This document shows positions 50,445 through 59,994 of a DNA stretch of 64,000 nucleotides, one piece after another (the first letter of the stretch is position 1; each line of letters starts with the position of its first letter). The notes below the pieces were generated by a model. The model made no database searches. It was not told where the DNA came from and saw only the letters and a list, made by a program, of their open reading frames with translations. A program made the translations under genes and the position numbers. The stretch comes from Hoeflea algicola (GTDB taxonomy: Bacteria > Pseudomonadota > Alphaproteobacteria > Rhizobiales > Rhizobiaceae). The stretch spans positions 3,828,501 to 3,892,500 of the forward strand of contig NZ_JAOVZR010000001.1 of the NCBI RefSeq assembly GCF_026619415.1, written 5' to 3'.

Positions 50445-51467
50445 ATGAATGATTCCAAAACCAAATTGGATGCAAACTCCGACGGCGCTTTTGCCGAAAG
50501 CGTCGAAGATCCGGGCACCAACGCGGTCGAAGCTTCGCAGACTGCTGAAAGCGGTTTGTCCGACAAGAAACCGACAGGGCTGAACACCGCGGAAATCCGC
50601 AAGGACGAAGTTGCCATCGCGCAATTGTTCGAGCAGGGCGTCTATCCCTACAAGACCAAGATGCGCCGCGCCGCCTATGAGCATGAAAAGGCCAAGCTGC
50701 AGGTCGAGCTTCTCAAGGCGCAGCGTTGGATCGAGGACACCGGACAGAAGGTGGTGATGTTGTTTGAAGGGCGCGACGCGGCCGGCAAGGGCGGGACCAT
50801 CAAGCGCTTCATGGAGCACCTCAATCCGCGTATGGCCCGCGTCGTCGCGCTCTCCAAGCCGACCGATCGCGAGCGCACGCAATGGTATTTCCAGCGTTAT
50901 ATCGAGCATCTGCCGGCGGCAGGTGAAATGGTGCTGTTCGACCGCTCCTGGTACAACCGTGCCGGTGTCGAGCGGGTTATGGGTTTTTGCACACCCACCG
51001 AATATCTCGAGTTCATGCGCGAGGCGCCTGAGATCGAGCGCATGCTCACACGTTCAGGAATACTCTTGTTCAAATACTGGTTTTCGGTCACGCAAGGTGA
51101 GCAGCTCAGACGTTTCGCCCAGCGCGAGAAGGATCCGCTCAAGCAGTGGAAGCTGTCACCGATCGACAAGGCGTCGCTCGACAAGTGGGACGATTACACC
51201 GAAGCCAAAGAGGCAATGTTCTTCTACACCGACACTGCGGATGCGCCCTGGACCATAGTCAAATCCGACTGCAAGAAACGCGCCCGGATCAATTGCATGA
51301 AGCATTTCCTGTCCAGTCTGCCATACCCGAACAAGGACCACTTGATCGTGCACCATCCAGACCGATTGATTGTCGGGTCGAGCAGCCATGTCATCGGAAC
51401 CGATGATCATATTCTGGGAAAGACGCTTCATCCGGACATCCGTAAACCCAAGGCGCCGGCGAGCTAA
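50445..51467 (+). CDS. ppk2: Polyphosphate kinase 2
   Basis: 340 residues. PPK2 domain: Walker A VMLFEGRDAAGKGGTIKRF (about residue 104), LSKPTDRERTQWYFQRYI, the lid with DRSWYNRAGVERVMGF and FKYWFSVTQGEQLRRF, and SDCKKRARINCMKHFL. It uses polyphosphate to phosphorylate nucleoside diphosphates, or the reverse. The first 90 residues form a charged, low-complexity N-terminal extension. No operon partner. Confidence 0.94.
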   Translation: MNDSKTKLDANSDGAFAESVEDPGTNAVEASQTAESGLSDKKPTGLNTAEIRKDEVAIAQLFEQGVYPYKTKMRRAAYEHEKAKLQVELLKAQRWIEDTGQKVVMLFEGRDAAGKGGTIKRFMEHLNPRMARVVALSKPTDRERTQWYFQRYIEHLPAAGEMVLFDRSWYNRAGVERVMGFCTPTEYLEFMREAPEIERMLTRSGILLFKYWFSVTQGEQLRRFAQREKDPLKQWKLSPIDKASLDKWDDYTEAKEAMFFYTDTADAPWTIVKSDCKKRARINCMKHFLSSLPYPNKDHLIVHHPDRLIVGSSSHVIGTDDHILGKTLHPDIRKPKAPAS

Positions 51468-51560
51468 GCGGTGTCATGCATCAACTGTGGCACGGTTTGG
51501 TGGAGAGCGTGACGTCTGGTTGTGTCGGCGTTTCCGTGTTGCGGATACACAGATCCAATA

Positions 51561-51585
51561 CATTCGATCTCTTGAATATTGAATG
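51561..51585. promoter_or_regulatory. AT-rich inverted repeat upstream of the sulfur cluster
   Basis: CATTC (51561-51565) and GAATG (51581-51585) flank an AT-rich centre containing TTGAATATTGAATG, followed by TTTATATATATG. The position, about 75 bases before the YeeE gene, and composition are like operators of the ArsR-type regulator BigR that controls similar genes, but no bigR is seen here. Assignment is tentative. Confidence 0.3.
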
Positions 51586-51657
51586 TCGTTTATATATATG
51601 CAGACGAGGCGCAACGACGCCTGCCGCTGTGCGGCTGAGATGATCTAGAGGGACGAG

Positions 51658-52086
51658 ATGATGGAAACCGAATTCACACCATGGCTGTCGCTGGCGGGCG
51701 GGGTGCTCATTGGCCTGTCGGCCACATTGTTAATGGCCATGAATGGCCGCATTGCCGGCATGACCGGAATTCTCACCGGCATCATCCCGCCGTTCTCGAC
51801 CGACTGGGCCTGGCGCATCGCCTTTCTCGTTGGCGCGATTGTGGCGCCGGTGATCTATCTTTTCGCTGGCGGTGAAATAGCCTACGCGGTGCCGGTGTCG
51901 TTGCCACTGCTGATCTTGGGTGGATTGATTGTCGGGGTCGGTGTCTACTACGGCGCCGGTTGCACCTCGGGCCATGGCGTCTGCGGCATGGCGCGACTGT
52001 CGCCGCGCTCGATCGCCGCTACCGCCACCTTCATGATAGCCACCGCCGTGACGGTCTATGTCGTCCGCCATATTGCGGAGATCTGA
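51658..52086 (+). CDS. YeeE/YedE-family sulfur transporter, first half protein
   Basis: 142 residues, about four membrane helices. Key motif [21 protein letters not shown] carries the conserved cysteine of YeeE/YedE transporters, which move thiosulfate or sulfur species. In this arrangement (PmpA/PmpB type) two small proteins replace one long YeeE. Starts MM after AGGGACGAG. Followed 3 bases later by its partner. Confidence 0.88.
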   Translation: MMETEFTPWLSLAGGVLIGLSATLLMAMNGRIAGMTGILTGIIPPFSTDWAWRIAFLVGAIVAPVIYLFAGGEIAYAVPVSLPLLILGGLIVGVGVYYGAGCTSGHGVCGMARLSPRSIAATATFMIATAVTVYVVRHIAEI

Positions 52087-52089
52087 GCC

Positions 52090-52530
52090 ATGCAGAAACT
52101 GATCTATTCAGGACTGATCGGCGCCATCTTCGGCCTCGGCATCGCAATTTCCGGCATGGCCAATCCCGCCAAGGTGCTCAATTTCTTTGATGTCGCCGGC
52201 AGCTGGGATCCAAGCCTGATCTTTGTCATGGGTGGTGCCCTGCTGACCACCGCGCTCGGCTACCGGCTGGTATTCGGCGCGGCCAGCAAACCGCTGTTTG
52301 ACGCCGAGTTCCATCTGCCGATCAACAAGATCATCGATGCTCGTCTGATTGCCGGATCGGCGACCTTCGGCATTGGCTGGGGTATCGCCGGTTTCTGTCC
52401 CGGCGGTGCCATCCCGGCTCTGGGCTTCGGCGGCGTTTCGGTGATAGCCTTTACCGGCGCCATGGTGATCGGCATCGTCCTGGCGCGCGCGCTGGACGGC
52501 CTGCGCCACAAGCCCGTCAAGGCGTTTTGA
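52090..52530 (+). CDS. YeeE/YedE-family sulfur transporter, second half protein (DUF6691)
   Basis: 146 residues, four membrane helices. Features: IYSGLIGAIFGLGIAISGMANPAKV, GSWDPSLIFVMGGALL and the cysteine-bearing FGIGWGIAGFCPGGAIPALG. Partner of the preceding gene, together forming one transporter for reduced sulfur. Next comes a persulfide-dioxygenase-like hydrolase. Confidence 0.88.
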   Translation: MQKLIYSGLIGAIFGLGIAISGMANPAKVLNFFDVAGSWDPSLIFVMGGALLTTALGYRLVFGAASKPLFDAEFHLPINKIIDARLIAGSATFGIGWGIAGFCPGGAIPALGFGGVSVIAFTGAMVIGIVLARALDGLRHKPVKAF

Positions 52531-52625
52531 GAGAGAGTCCCTGCCGGCTCGATCCGGCCCGGGCAAGATAATCGATGGCGCGTTGCAACGCCGCGCCAGT
52601 GGTGACGAAAACAGGAGATGCTGCA

Positions 52626-53510
52626 ATGTCGAACTATCCCGTGGACATGTCGGTCACGCCCGAGGTCAAGGCCTTTTTCGATCCTGATACCAACACCATC
52701 AGCTATGTGGTCAAGGATCCTGCCTCGGCTGCCTGTGCGGTGATCGATTCGGTCATGGATATCGATTATGCCGCCGGGCGCATCACCTACAAGCACGCCG
52801 ACAAGATCATTTCATGGATCACCGATAACGGGCTCAAGCTGGAATGGATCATCGAGACCCATGTCCACGCCGACCATCTCTCCGCAGCGCCCTATATTCA
52901 GCAGAAGCTGGGCGGCAAGATTGGCATCGGCGACAAGATCATGGTGGTGCAGGATACCTTCGGCAAGGTGTTCAATGAAGGCACCGAGTTCCAGCGCGAC
53001 GGCTCCCAGTTTGATGCCCTGTTTGCCGATGGCGACACCTACAAGATTGGCAATCTCGAGGCGTTCACCATCTACACGCCTGGCCATACGCCGGCCTGCA
53101 TGGTGCACGTGATGGGCAACGCCGCCTTTGTCGGCGACACCCTGTTCATGCCCGATGGCGGATCGGCGCGCGCCGACTTCCCCGGCGGCGATGCCGGCCA
53201 GCTTTATGATTCAATCCAGAAGGTACTGGCGCTGCCCGACGAGATGCGGCTGTTCATGTGCCATGATTATGGTCCCAACGGCCGCGACATCCAGTGGGAA
53301 ACCACTGTGGCTGAGGAAAAGGCGCACAACATCCATGTCGGCGGCGGCAAGACTCGCGCCGATTTCATCCGCTTCCGTACCGAGCGCGACCAGCAGCTTG
53401 CCATGCCGCGGCTGATCATCCCGTCGCTGCAGGTCAACATGCGCGCCGGCGATATTCCCACCGACAAGGACGGGAACCCGATGCTCAAGGTTCCGGTCAA
53501 CAAGCTTTAG
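52626..53510 (+). CDS. blh: MBL-fold hydrolase, persulfide dioxygenase-like (ETHE1/Blh)
   Basis: 294 residues from ATG 52626 (AGGAG 8 bases upstream). Metal ligands: ETHVHADHLSAAPYI (HxHxDH), GHTPACMVHV, FVGDTLFMPDGGSARADFPG and the histidine in FMCHDYGPNGR. The ETHE1-type spacing and the neighbouring sulfur transporters suggest oxidation of glutathione persulfide to sulfite during sulfide detoxification, as for Blh in BigR operons of Agrobacterium and Xylella. No rhodanese domain is fused. Confidence 0.9.
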   Translation: MSNYPVDMSVTPEVKAFFDPDTNTISYVVKDPASAACAVIDSVMDIDYAAGRITYKHADKIISWITDNGLKLEWIIETHVHADHLSAAPYIQQKLGGKIGIGDKIMVVQDTFGKVFNEGTEFQRDGSQFDALFADGDTYKIGNLEAFTIYTPGHTPACMVHVMGNAAFVGDTLFMPDGGSARADFPGGDAGQLYDSIQKVLALPDEMRLFMCHDYGPNGRDIQWETTVAEEKAHNIHVGGGKTRADFIRFRTERDQQLAMPRLIIPSLQVNMRAGDIPTDKDGNPMLKVPVNKL

Positions 53511-53636
53511 CCGAACAGATACCCGACAGCAGGCGTTTGCCAGCCGGCTGTCGGGCCGCCTCGCATATCTTCCAGCCATGCCTGAACCGGCGGGCCGCAG
53601 CACCGCGCCAGGCGCAGCCAGATCAAGGATAGTGTA

Positions 53637-55424
53637 ATGTCGAGCCAATCTGCCCTAATTGACCGCCTGGCACGTGTCATGCCGGTTCTCGACTGGGGCC
53701 GCCGCTACGACCGCGATGCGTTCGGCAATGATCTGGTTGCCGCCGTGATCGTCACCATCATGCTGATCCCGCAGTCGCTGGCCTATGCGCTGCTGGCCGG
53801 ACTGCCCGCCGAGACCGGCATATACGCATCGATTGCGCCGATCGTGCTCTACGCGATCTTCGGCACCAGTCGGGCGCTGGCGGTCGGCCCGGTCGCGGTG
53901 GTGTCGTTGATGACCGCTGCGGCGATCGGCCATCTGGCGGAGCCCGGTTCGCCGGAATTGCTGGTTGCGGCGATCACGCTGGCGCTGCTGTCCGGTGTCT
54001 TTCTGATCCTGCTCGGTGTTTTCCGGCTCGGCTTTCTCGCCAATTTCCTGTCTCACCCGGTGATTGCCGGTTTCATCACCGCCACCGGCATCCTGATCGC
54101 CGCCAGCCAGTTGCGCCACATTCTGGGAATTCAGGCTGGCGGCGACAACTTGCCGGAACTGGTTGTGTCGTTGATTGAAAATCTCGGCCAGGTCAACTGG
54201 ACCACCTTTGCCATCGGCGCCAGCGCCACGGCGTTCCTGTTCTGGGTGCGCAAGGGGTTGAAACCGCTGTTGCTGTCGACCGGCTTGAACCCCAAGCTAG
54301 CCGGTGTGTTGGCCAAGGCCGGGCCGGTGGCAGCCGTCGTTGTCTCCACCTTTGCGGTCTGGGTGTTCAACCTTGGCGAAAGCGCCGGTGTACGGGTGGT
54401 GGGCGATGTGCCGCAAGGCCTGCCGCCATTGACCATGCCGTCCTTCTCGCTCGATCTGTGGGGCACGCTGGCGGGGTCTGCGGTGCTGATCTCGATCATC
54501 GGTTTTGTCGAGTCCGTCTCCGTGGCGCAGACGCTCGCCGCGCGCAAACGCCAGCGCATCGTTCCCGACCAGGAACTGATCGGCCTTGGCATGGCCAATG
54601 TCGGCGCGGCGTTTACTGGCGGCTACCCGGTTACCGGCGGCTTTGCCCGCTCGGTGGTCAATTTCGACGCCGGTGCCGAAACCCCGGCAGCCGGCGCCTT
54701 CACAGCCATCGGCCTGCTGCTGGCGGCGTTGTTGCTGACGCCGCTGATCTACCATTTGCCGCAGGCCACGCTGGCCGCCACCATCATCGTCGCTGTGCTG
54801 TCGCTGGTTGATTTCTCGATCCTGAAAAAGACTTGGGTCTATTCCAAGGCTGATTTTGCCGCCGTCAGTGCCACCATCCTGCTCACCCTGGGCTTCGGTG
54901 TCGAGATCGGGGTGACCGCGGGTGTGGTGCTGTCAATTCTCATTCATCTCTACAAGTCCTCGCGCCCGCACATGGCCGTAGTCGGACGCGTGCCGGGCAC
55001 CGAGCATTTCCGCAACGTCAATCAGCACAAGGTCGAAATCGACGAAACGGTATTGACGCTGCGTGTCGATGAAAGCCTGTATTTTGCCAATGCACGCTAT
55101 CTCGAGGACAGTCTGTACGACATGGTTGCCGCCCGGCCGAAGCTCAAGCATGTGGTGTTGATGTGTCCGGCGGTCAATGAAATCGACATGAGTGCGCTGG
55201 AATCGCTGGAGGCGATCAATGAACGGCTCAAGGTGCTGGGCGTCACCTTCAATCTGAGCGAGGTCAAGGGTCCGGTGATGGACAGGCTTCGTCGATCCGA
55301 TTTTCTCCATCACCTGAGCGGCAAGGTTTTCTTGAGCCAGCACCAAGCGATAGTTGAAATTACCGGAGAAAATCCACAAATAAGAGTTTCAAGTTCCCAC
55401 CCCCAAGAAAGGACCTCACCATGA
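53637..55424 (+). CDS. SulP-family anion transporter with STAS domain
   Basis: 595 residues. N-terminal transport domain with 10-14 helices: VIVTIMLIPQSLAYALLAGL, ETGIYASIAPIVLYAIFGTS (SulP signature region), and GGYPVTGGFARSVVNF; C-terminal STAS domain from about residue 445 (DETVLTLRVDESLYFANARY, NEIDMSALESLEAI). Carries sulfate, bicarbonate or another anion. In this sulfur cluster, sulfite or sulfate export is plausible. Overlaps the peroxiredoxin start by 4 bases. Confidence 0.92.
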   Translation: MSSQSALIDRLARVMPVLDWGRRYDRDAFGNDLVAAVIVTIMLIPQSLAYALLAGLPAETGIYASIAPIVLYAIFGTSRALAVGPVAVVSLMTAAAIGHLAEPGSPELLVAAITLALLSGVFLILLGVFRLGFLANFLSHPVIAGFITATGILIAASQLRHILGIQAGGDNLPELVVSLIENLGQVNWTTFAIGASATAFLFWVRKGLKPLLLSTGLNPKLAGVLAKAGPVAAVVVSTFAVWVFNLGESAGVRVVGDVPQGLPPLTMPSFSLDLWGTLAGSAVLISIIGFVESVSVAQTLAARKRQRIVPDQELIGLGMANVGAAFTGGYPVTGGFARSVVNFDAGAETPAAGAFTAIGLLLAALLLTPLIYHLPQATLAATIIVAVLSLVDFSILKKTWVYSKADFAAVSATILLTLGFGVEIGVTAGVVLSILIHLYKSSRPHMAVVGRVPGTEHFRNVNQHKVEIDETVLTLRVDESLYFANARYLEDSLYDMVAARPKLKHVVLMCPAVNEIDMSALESLEAINERLKVLGVTFNLSEVKGPVMDRLRRSDFLHHLSGKVFLSQHQAIVEITGENPQIRVSSSHPQERTSP

Positions 55425-56050
55425 GCCCACGCATTGGCGACATCGCCCCTGATTTCGACGTCGAGACCACAAACGGCCCGATCAACTTCCATGAATGGAT
55501 CGGCTCGTCGTGGGTGTTCTTCTTCAGCCACCCGGCCGATTTCACGCCGGTCTGCACCACCGAAATGGGGCGCACCGCGCAGCTTTCCGATCAGTTCGGA
55601 GCCCGCAACGTCAAGCCATTGGGCCTGTCGACCGATACGGTTGCCGAGCACAAGACCTGGATTGGCGACATCAATGATACCCAGAACACCACGCTGACTT
55701 TCCCGATCGTCGCCGACAAGGACCTCAAGGTCTCCCAGCTTTACGGCATGATCCATCCCAATGAGAGCACTACCGCGGCTGTCCGCTCGGTGTTCATCAT
55801 CGACCCCAACAAGAAGGTCCGCCTGACGCTGACCTACCCGATGAATGTTGGTCGTGATTTCGATGAAATCCTGCGCGTCATCGACGCCTTGCAACTGGCT
55901 GACGCCAAGAAGGTCGCCACCCCCGCCGACTGGCGTCCAGGCGGCAAGGTGATCATCCCGCCGTCGATCTCCAATGAGGAAGCCAAGGACATCTTCCCGC
56001 AGGGTTGGGAAGAAATCCGCCCCTATCTGCGGGTCACCGACGTCAACTGA
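55421..56050 (+). CDS. 1-Cys peroxiredoxin (Prx6 family)
   Basis: 209 residues. Peroxidatic cysteine in HPADFTPVCTTEMGRTAQ (about residue 46), with VKPLGLSTDTVAEHKTWI and RSVFIIDPNKKVRLTLTYP. Length and the C-terminal PADWRPGGKVIIPPSISNEE are those of Prx6. Reduces peroxides in the cytoplasm. Co-translated with the SulP gene, so it may protect during sulfur oxidation. Confidence 0.93.
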   Translation: MSPRIGDIAPDFDVETTNGPINFHEWIGSSWVFFFSHPADFTPVCTTEMGRTAQLSDQFGARNVKPLGLSTDTVAEHKTWIGDINDTQNTTLTFPIVADKDLKVSQLYGMIHPNESTTAAVRSVFIIDPNKKVRLTLTYPMNVGRDFDEILRVIDALQLADAKKVATPADWRPGGKVIIPPSISNEEAKDIFPQGWEEIRPYLRVTDVN

Positions 56051-56074
56051 CCAAACGCGCCTGACAAGACCTGG

Positions 56075-56103
56075 TCCGCTCGCGCCTGGCGCGGGCGGAT
56101 TTT
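56075..56103 (+). terminator. Rho-independent terminator after the peroxiredoxin gene
   Basis: Stem TCCGCTCGCGC (56075-56085) with GCGCGGGCGGA (56089-56099), loop CTG, one G-T pair, followed by TTTT. A strong intrinsic terminator 25 bases after the stop; it ends the sulfur cluster. Confidence 0.85.
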
Positions 56104-56146
56104 CTGTATCGGGAAGGTTGAATGCTGAATGCTCGGTACGGGCCGG

Positions 56147-57384
56147 TTAATTGGCTGGACGAATCCGTACCGCCAGCAGGTCGATCCCCTTGCCCTCGCC
56201 GGAAATGTCGCTGTTGATCACCAGATTGCCCGCCTCGTTGGGAGCCAGCGCCCGATCGTAATCGAGGCTGAACAGCAAATCGGTGGTCTCGTAGCTCACG
56301 TCGAAACGGCGGCGGCCGCAATCGCCGAGCACGGAAAACTCGCAGCGGACATAGATCTGGGTTGTCTCTGACGATGCCGAGCGCACGGTAAGCGCCAGCA
56401 TCGACTGACGTCCGGCCAGCGCCTGCATCACTTCCGCACCGAGCGGGATCAGCACTTCACCACTTTCGTCGCCGGAGCCGGAAACGATCCTGAGAACATT
56501 GCCGCCCTCTTCCTCGATCACCTGGACCTGGGCATTGCCACGGGTGGTTGGCGTGCCATCACGGCCGGGTGTGAATACGCTGGCCCATTCGCCCGAAAAC
56601 CCGGTGCCGGGATTGAGCGGCCGCGGCCCGCCGGCGTAATCATCACGGCTGAGCGACGGCGGCGGGTTGGGCACGCCGGTGTCGCGTTCAGCGGCACTTT
56701 TCAACGCCCCGCTCTCGATCACCCACCAGACCCCGATCCCCAGGAACGACAGCAGCACCGCAGCCGAGAAGATAGAGGCGAAAATCGGCTTCCGACGCTT
56801 CTTTTCCTTGCGCGGACGTAGCGCCTTTGGCGGTTTTGGTGGTTTGGCCTGCTTGGCGGCTTTGGTTGGCTTGCCTCCCTGCACGGGCGCAACCGGGATG
56901 GCTTCGCGGCGCGGCGTGCGCACCTCGGCATCTGCCGCGGGTGCCTGAGTACCGGTCGGGGCGCGTCCTCCAGGTGCGATGTCGAGACGGTTGTCGCCAT
57001 CATCGGGCGGCGCCATTCTCGGCTCGCCGGCGGGTGGGGCAACCGATGGTGCGGCGACGGTTGGCGCGTTGCCATTGCCGCGCACAGGAGCAGCGGAAAC
57101 TTCGGGAACTACGGATTGCTGCCCGGCTGCCGGATCGGTGCGGGAAGGGGGGCAGCGGCATGCAGGATTGGCGCCTGCTCTGTCGGCGGGGTCCATTCGG
57201 CTTCGATCTCGGCGATCAACGCATCGAGCCGTTGCCGGTGTTCGACGGCACGTTCAGGCTGATCGATCCCCTGGCGCTCAAGGCTGCGTTCGAGTGCGCC
57301 GCGGGCAGATTCATAAATCCGCTCACGGGCCTGCGCGCCGGGAATGCCCGCACGCTCCAACGCGCTGCGAATTGCCGCTTCCAT
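56147..57384 (-). pseudogene. Rhizobial conserved hypothetical with one membrane helix, frameshifted
   Basis: Two overlapping minus-strand frames seem to be one gene. The first (from about 57384) encodes MEAAIRSALERAGIPGAQAR and a coiled-coil-like stretch with EHRQRLDALIAEIEAEW. The second (to 56147) encodes a Pro/Ala-rich linker, a Lys-rich stretch, one membrane helix FASIFSAAVLLSFLGIGVWW, RDTGVPNPPPS, and a C-terminal beta-rich domain with GEWASVFTPG. The frame changes near six G's at 57147-57152 (plus strand). I recall uncharacterised rhizobial proteins with this full architecture. Function unknown. Sequence error is as likely as decay. Confidence 0.65.
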
Positions 57385-57620
57385 ACCCTTCAAACGCCCG
57401 TCTCCGTTGTGGTCCGGCCACGCCACAATTCGATGCGCCGCAGCGTCAGCTGGCCTTTTGTTGTGCCTAGCCGGTAAGTGGGCAAAACTCAAGCGTGGCG
57501 CGGTTCTGTGCCTGCGCACCGCATTGATCCTCGGCGTGCTTTCCGGTCTTTTCAGCGCCGGTTGGCTCTGCTAAGAGAATTGACGTTTGCGTAAACGTCA
57601 ATCTGAATTTGCGAGGCTCC

Positions 57621-58580
57621 ATGACCCTACCCGCCATCCTCAAGGACAAATTTCGGCTGCCCGTCGTGGCTGCCCCCTTGTTCATCATTTCCCATCCGCC
57701 GCTGGTCATGGCGCAATGCAAGGCAGGCGTCATGGGTTCGTTCCCGGCGCTCAACGCCCGGCCCGAATCCCAGCTCGATGAATGGCTGGCCGAAATTACC
57801 GAAGGTCTGGCCGCCCACAATGCCGCAAATCCGGATCGCCCGGCCGCTCCCTTTGCCGTCAACCAGATCGTTCATCGTTCCAACAAGCGGCTCGAGCACG
57901 ATCTGACCATGTGCGTCAAATACAAGGTGCCGGTGGTGATCTCCTCGCTCGGCGCGGTGCCCGAGGTCAATGATGCGATCCATTCCTATGGCGGCATCGT
58001 GCTGCACGATATCATCAACAACCGTCACGCCAATTCGGCGATCCGCAAGGGGGCTGATGGCCTGATCGCCGTTGCCGCCGGCGCCGGCGGCCATGCCGGA
58101 CCGCTCTCGCCGTTTGCGCTGGTGCAGGAAATCCGCGAATGGTTTGATGGCCCGCTGTTGCTGTCGGGCTCGATTTCGACCGGCGGCGCGGTGCTGGCCG
58201 CCCAGGCCATGGGCGCCGACATGGCTTATATCGGCTCGCCCTTCATCGCCACCGACGAGGCCCGCGCCAGCGAAGCCTACAAGCAGATGATCGTCGAATC
58301 CGCCTCCAAGGATATCGTCTACTCCAATTATTTCACCGGCATTCACGGCAACTACCTCAAGCCGTCGATCGCCGCGTCGGGTATGGATCCGGACAATCTT
58401 CCCGAAGCCGATCCGAGCAAGATGGATTTTGAAGCCGCAACCACCGGCGCCAAGGCCTGGAAGGATATCTGGGGCTGCGGCCAGGGCATCGGCGCAGTCA
58501 AACAGGTGGGCCCGGTAGCGAGCCTGGTCGACCGCCTCGAAGCCGAATACAAGGCCACACGCCAGCGCCTGGCGTTGTAG
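57621..58580 (+). CDS. Nitronate monooxygenase (2-nitropropane dioxygenase family)
   Basis: 319 residues from ATG 57621 (GAGG 5 bases upstream). FMN-dependent TIM barrel: LPVVAAPLFIISHPPLVMAQ, CKAGVMGSFPALNARP, FAVNQIVHRSNKRLEHD, AAGAGGHAGPLSPFALV and GPLLLSGSISTGGAVLAAQA then MGADMAYIGSPFIATDEA. Oxidises alkyl nitronates; many paralogues have unknown roles. Stand-alone gene, preceded by a divergent hypothetical. Confidence 0.92.
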   Translation: MTLPAILKDKFRLPVVAAPLFIISHPPLVMAQCKAGVMGSFPALNARPESQLDEWLAEITEGLAAHNAANPDRPAAPFAVNQIVHRSNKRLEHDLTMCVKYKVPVVISSLGAVPEVNDAIHSYGGIVLHDIINNRHANSAIRKGADGLIAVAAGAGGHAGPLSPFALVQEIREWFDGPLLLSGSISTGGAVLAAQAMGADMAYIGSPFIATDEARASEAYKQMIVESASKDIVYSNYFTGIHGNYLKPSIAASGMDPDNLPEADPSKMDFEAATTGAKAWKDIWGCGQGIGAVKQVGPVASLVDRLEAEYKATRQRLAL

Positions 58581-58836
58581 CCTCAGGAGCGGATAGGGAC
58601 GGCAACGGCGGAGGGGCAGCAAGGACGGTGACAATTGCTTTTGCGCACGGTAGTACGGTTGCGGTGCCAGTGGCGGCAAAAGCAACTGTCCTTAACCCGG
58701 CCCTCGCAACGCTCGGCGCGGCGCAAAATTTCTGCAGACCGGCAGATGTCGACTTGATATCGGGCGGCAATCACGGTAATTGCCCTCCATCCTGCGGTCA
58801 CGGTCTTTATTGCCAACCCCGCACAGGGACTGGTAC

Positions 58837-58912
58837 GCCGCTTTAGCTCAGGTGGTAGAGCACATCATTCGTAATGATGGGGTCGCAGGTTCGAGTCCTG
58901 CAAGCGGCACCA
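58837..58912 (+). tRNA. tRNA-Thr (anticodon CGT)
   Basis: 76 bases including the encoded CCA end. Acceptor stem GCCGCTT (58837-58843) pairs with AAGCGGC (58902-58908). D arm TAGCTCAGGTGGTAGAGC, anticodon loop ATTCGTAAT with CGT at 58870-58872, and T arm GCAGGTTCGAGTCCTGC are all regular. Reads ACG codons. An accessory-looking region begins just beyond its 3' end. Confidence 0.97.
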
Positions 58913-59298
58913 GACAGATTATCCTAATAAAATCAAGGACTTAACAAAGACGTGCTGGTCAGGGCGGATCTGAAGTGGTGGTTTATATGGTCCACTTTTT
59001 TGCGAAAAACAGCCCAAAACAGCCTTGTAGAACCCAAAAATATGCAGAAATATGACCGTTATGCATACGAAAAACGCGACATGAATACACGGAAATCCAC
59101 TTCGGCAGTTTACTGCGTCAGAAAAGCTGACCAATGACAGTCATTATTTTCGTGTCTTGTGAGTCCGTAGACTTCTAGCGCTCAAGCGCGGGAAAATGAC
59201 CGCCAACCGTTGATGAATAGGAGGAAGTTGACAACAGGCCTTTGAGGCGGCGGCACCGGAGTTATCCGAAGCTAGCGTAGTCTTCTGTCGCGCTAACT
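58913..59298. other. Intergenic region downstream of tRNA-Thr
   Basis: About 390 bases, lower in GC than the preceding chromosome. I find no convincing gene. An imperfect inverted repeat AAGTGG...CCACTT spans about 58972-58998, with a T run after it, possibly a terminator for the tRNA. No copy of the tRNA 3' end was found, so no attachment site can be claimed. Confidence 0.45.
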
Positions 59299-59994
59299 TT
59301 AATTGCCGAGGCCTAACTTGTCGAAAAATATGGCGTTGCGCGCCTGTGCGTCGAGTAGCAGTTTGTCGTAGGGAATAACTTCCACATAGGTGTCCGGATT
59401 CCTAGTGTATCCAAAAAGGCCTTTTCCGTCAGGAGTCGGGTCGAACCTGCCCCGAAGGCGTTTTGCCAAGCCGTCGGTCACATCTGCCACAATGTAGCAG
59501 TGAAAAGATGTGTTCGCTCCGATGCCGGAAATTACGTTGCCTTTTCGGTTGCGAACCGTTTTACCTGACTTAAACAACGTCACGTAATCCATAAGTTGTA
59601 TGAGCGGGTCGTTCTTGTCGCTGTAGATTTCAAGGCCAGGTCGCTTGAATTCGACGAGAATGACGGTATCGCAGGCGCGCTCGCTCTCCCGCCAAGCCAC
59701 GCAGCTATCATAGATAAAGGCAATATCCGGTTCACGCCTGGAAGCGGCATCCGTAAAGCTGCGGATGGGTTTGTCCGAAGCAAAGAAATTGTAGAACGCG
59801 AGCCGATCATCGAGAATCCAGAGGTTGTGGTCGTCGATACAAAGTTCGTTAGAATCGACCCGCATTGGGCAAATTAACTGATGTATGGCGTCTTCAAGGT
59901 GATGTTTTTCTTCATCGACATTTGCAAAACCGCGAAGCTTATCGAGTAAATCAAGAACCGCTTTTCTCTTTATGACGTACTCGGCGAGCGATCC
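59299..59994 (-). pseudogene. C-terminal piece of a PD-(D/E)XK nuclease-domain protein, split by IS66 elements
   Basis: Encodes about 231 residues ending at 59299 with GLGN. It has LHEDAIHQLICPM-like helices, HNLWILDDRLAFYNFFASDK, then REPDIAFIYD and DTVILVEFKRPGLEIY, which resemble the catalytic D...ExK of PD-(D/E)XK nucleases, followed by NDPLIQLMDYV. I recall this text from the C-terminus of larger ATP-binding (HSP90/gyrase-like ATPase) proteins found in accessory regions; that whole-protein identity is inference. Upstream coding continues across the insertions in 61370-61421 and 63886-64000, in frame once the IS elements and one copy of each duplication are removed. The open frame to 60117 on this strand is an artefact running into the IS. 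Confidence 0.8.

Noticed and set aside
52575..52625. Upstream start for the persulfide-dioxygenase-like gene
   Set aside because: The added 17 residues are unlike the family and AGGAG favours ATG 52626.
58628..58846. 72-codon open frame just before the tRNA
   Set aside because: No ribosome site, no recognisable domain and overlap with the tRNA 5' end.
58880..59300. Attachment-site duplicate of the tRNA-Thr 3' end
   Set aside because: No second copy of the GGTTCGAGTCCTGC region was found in the window.
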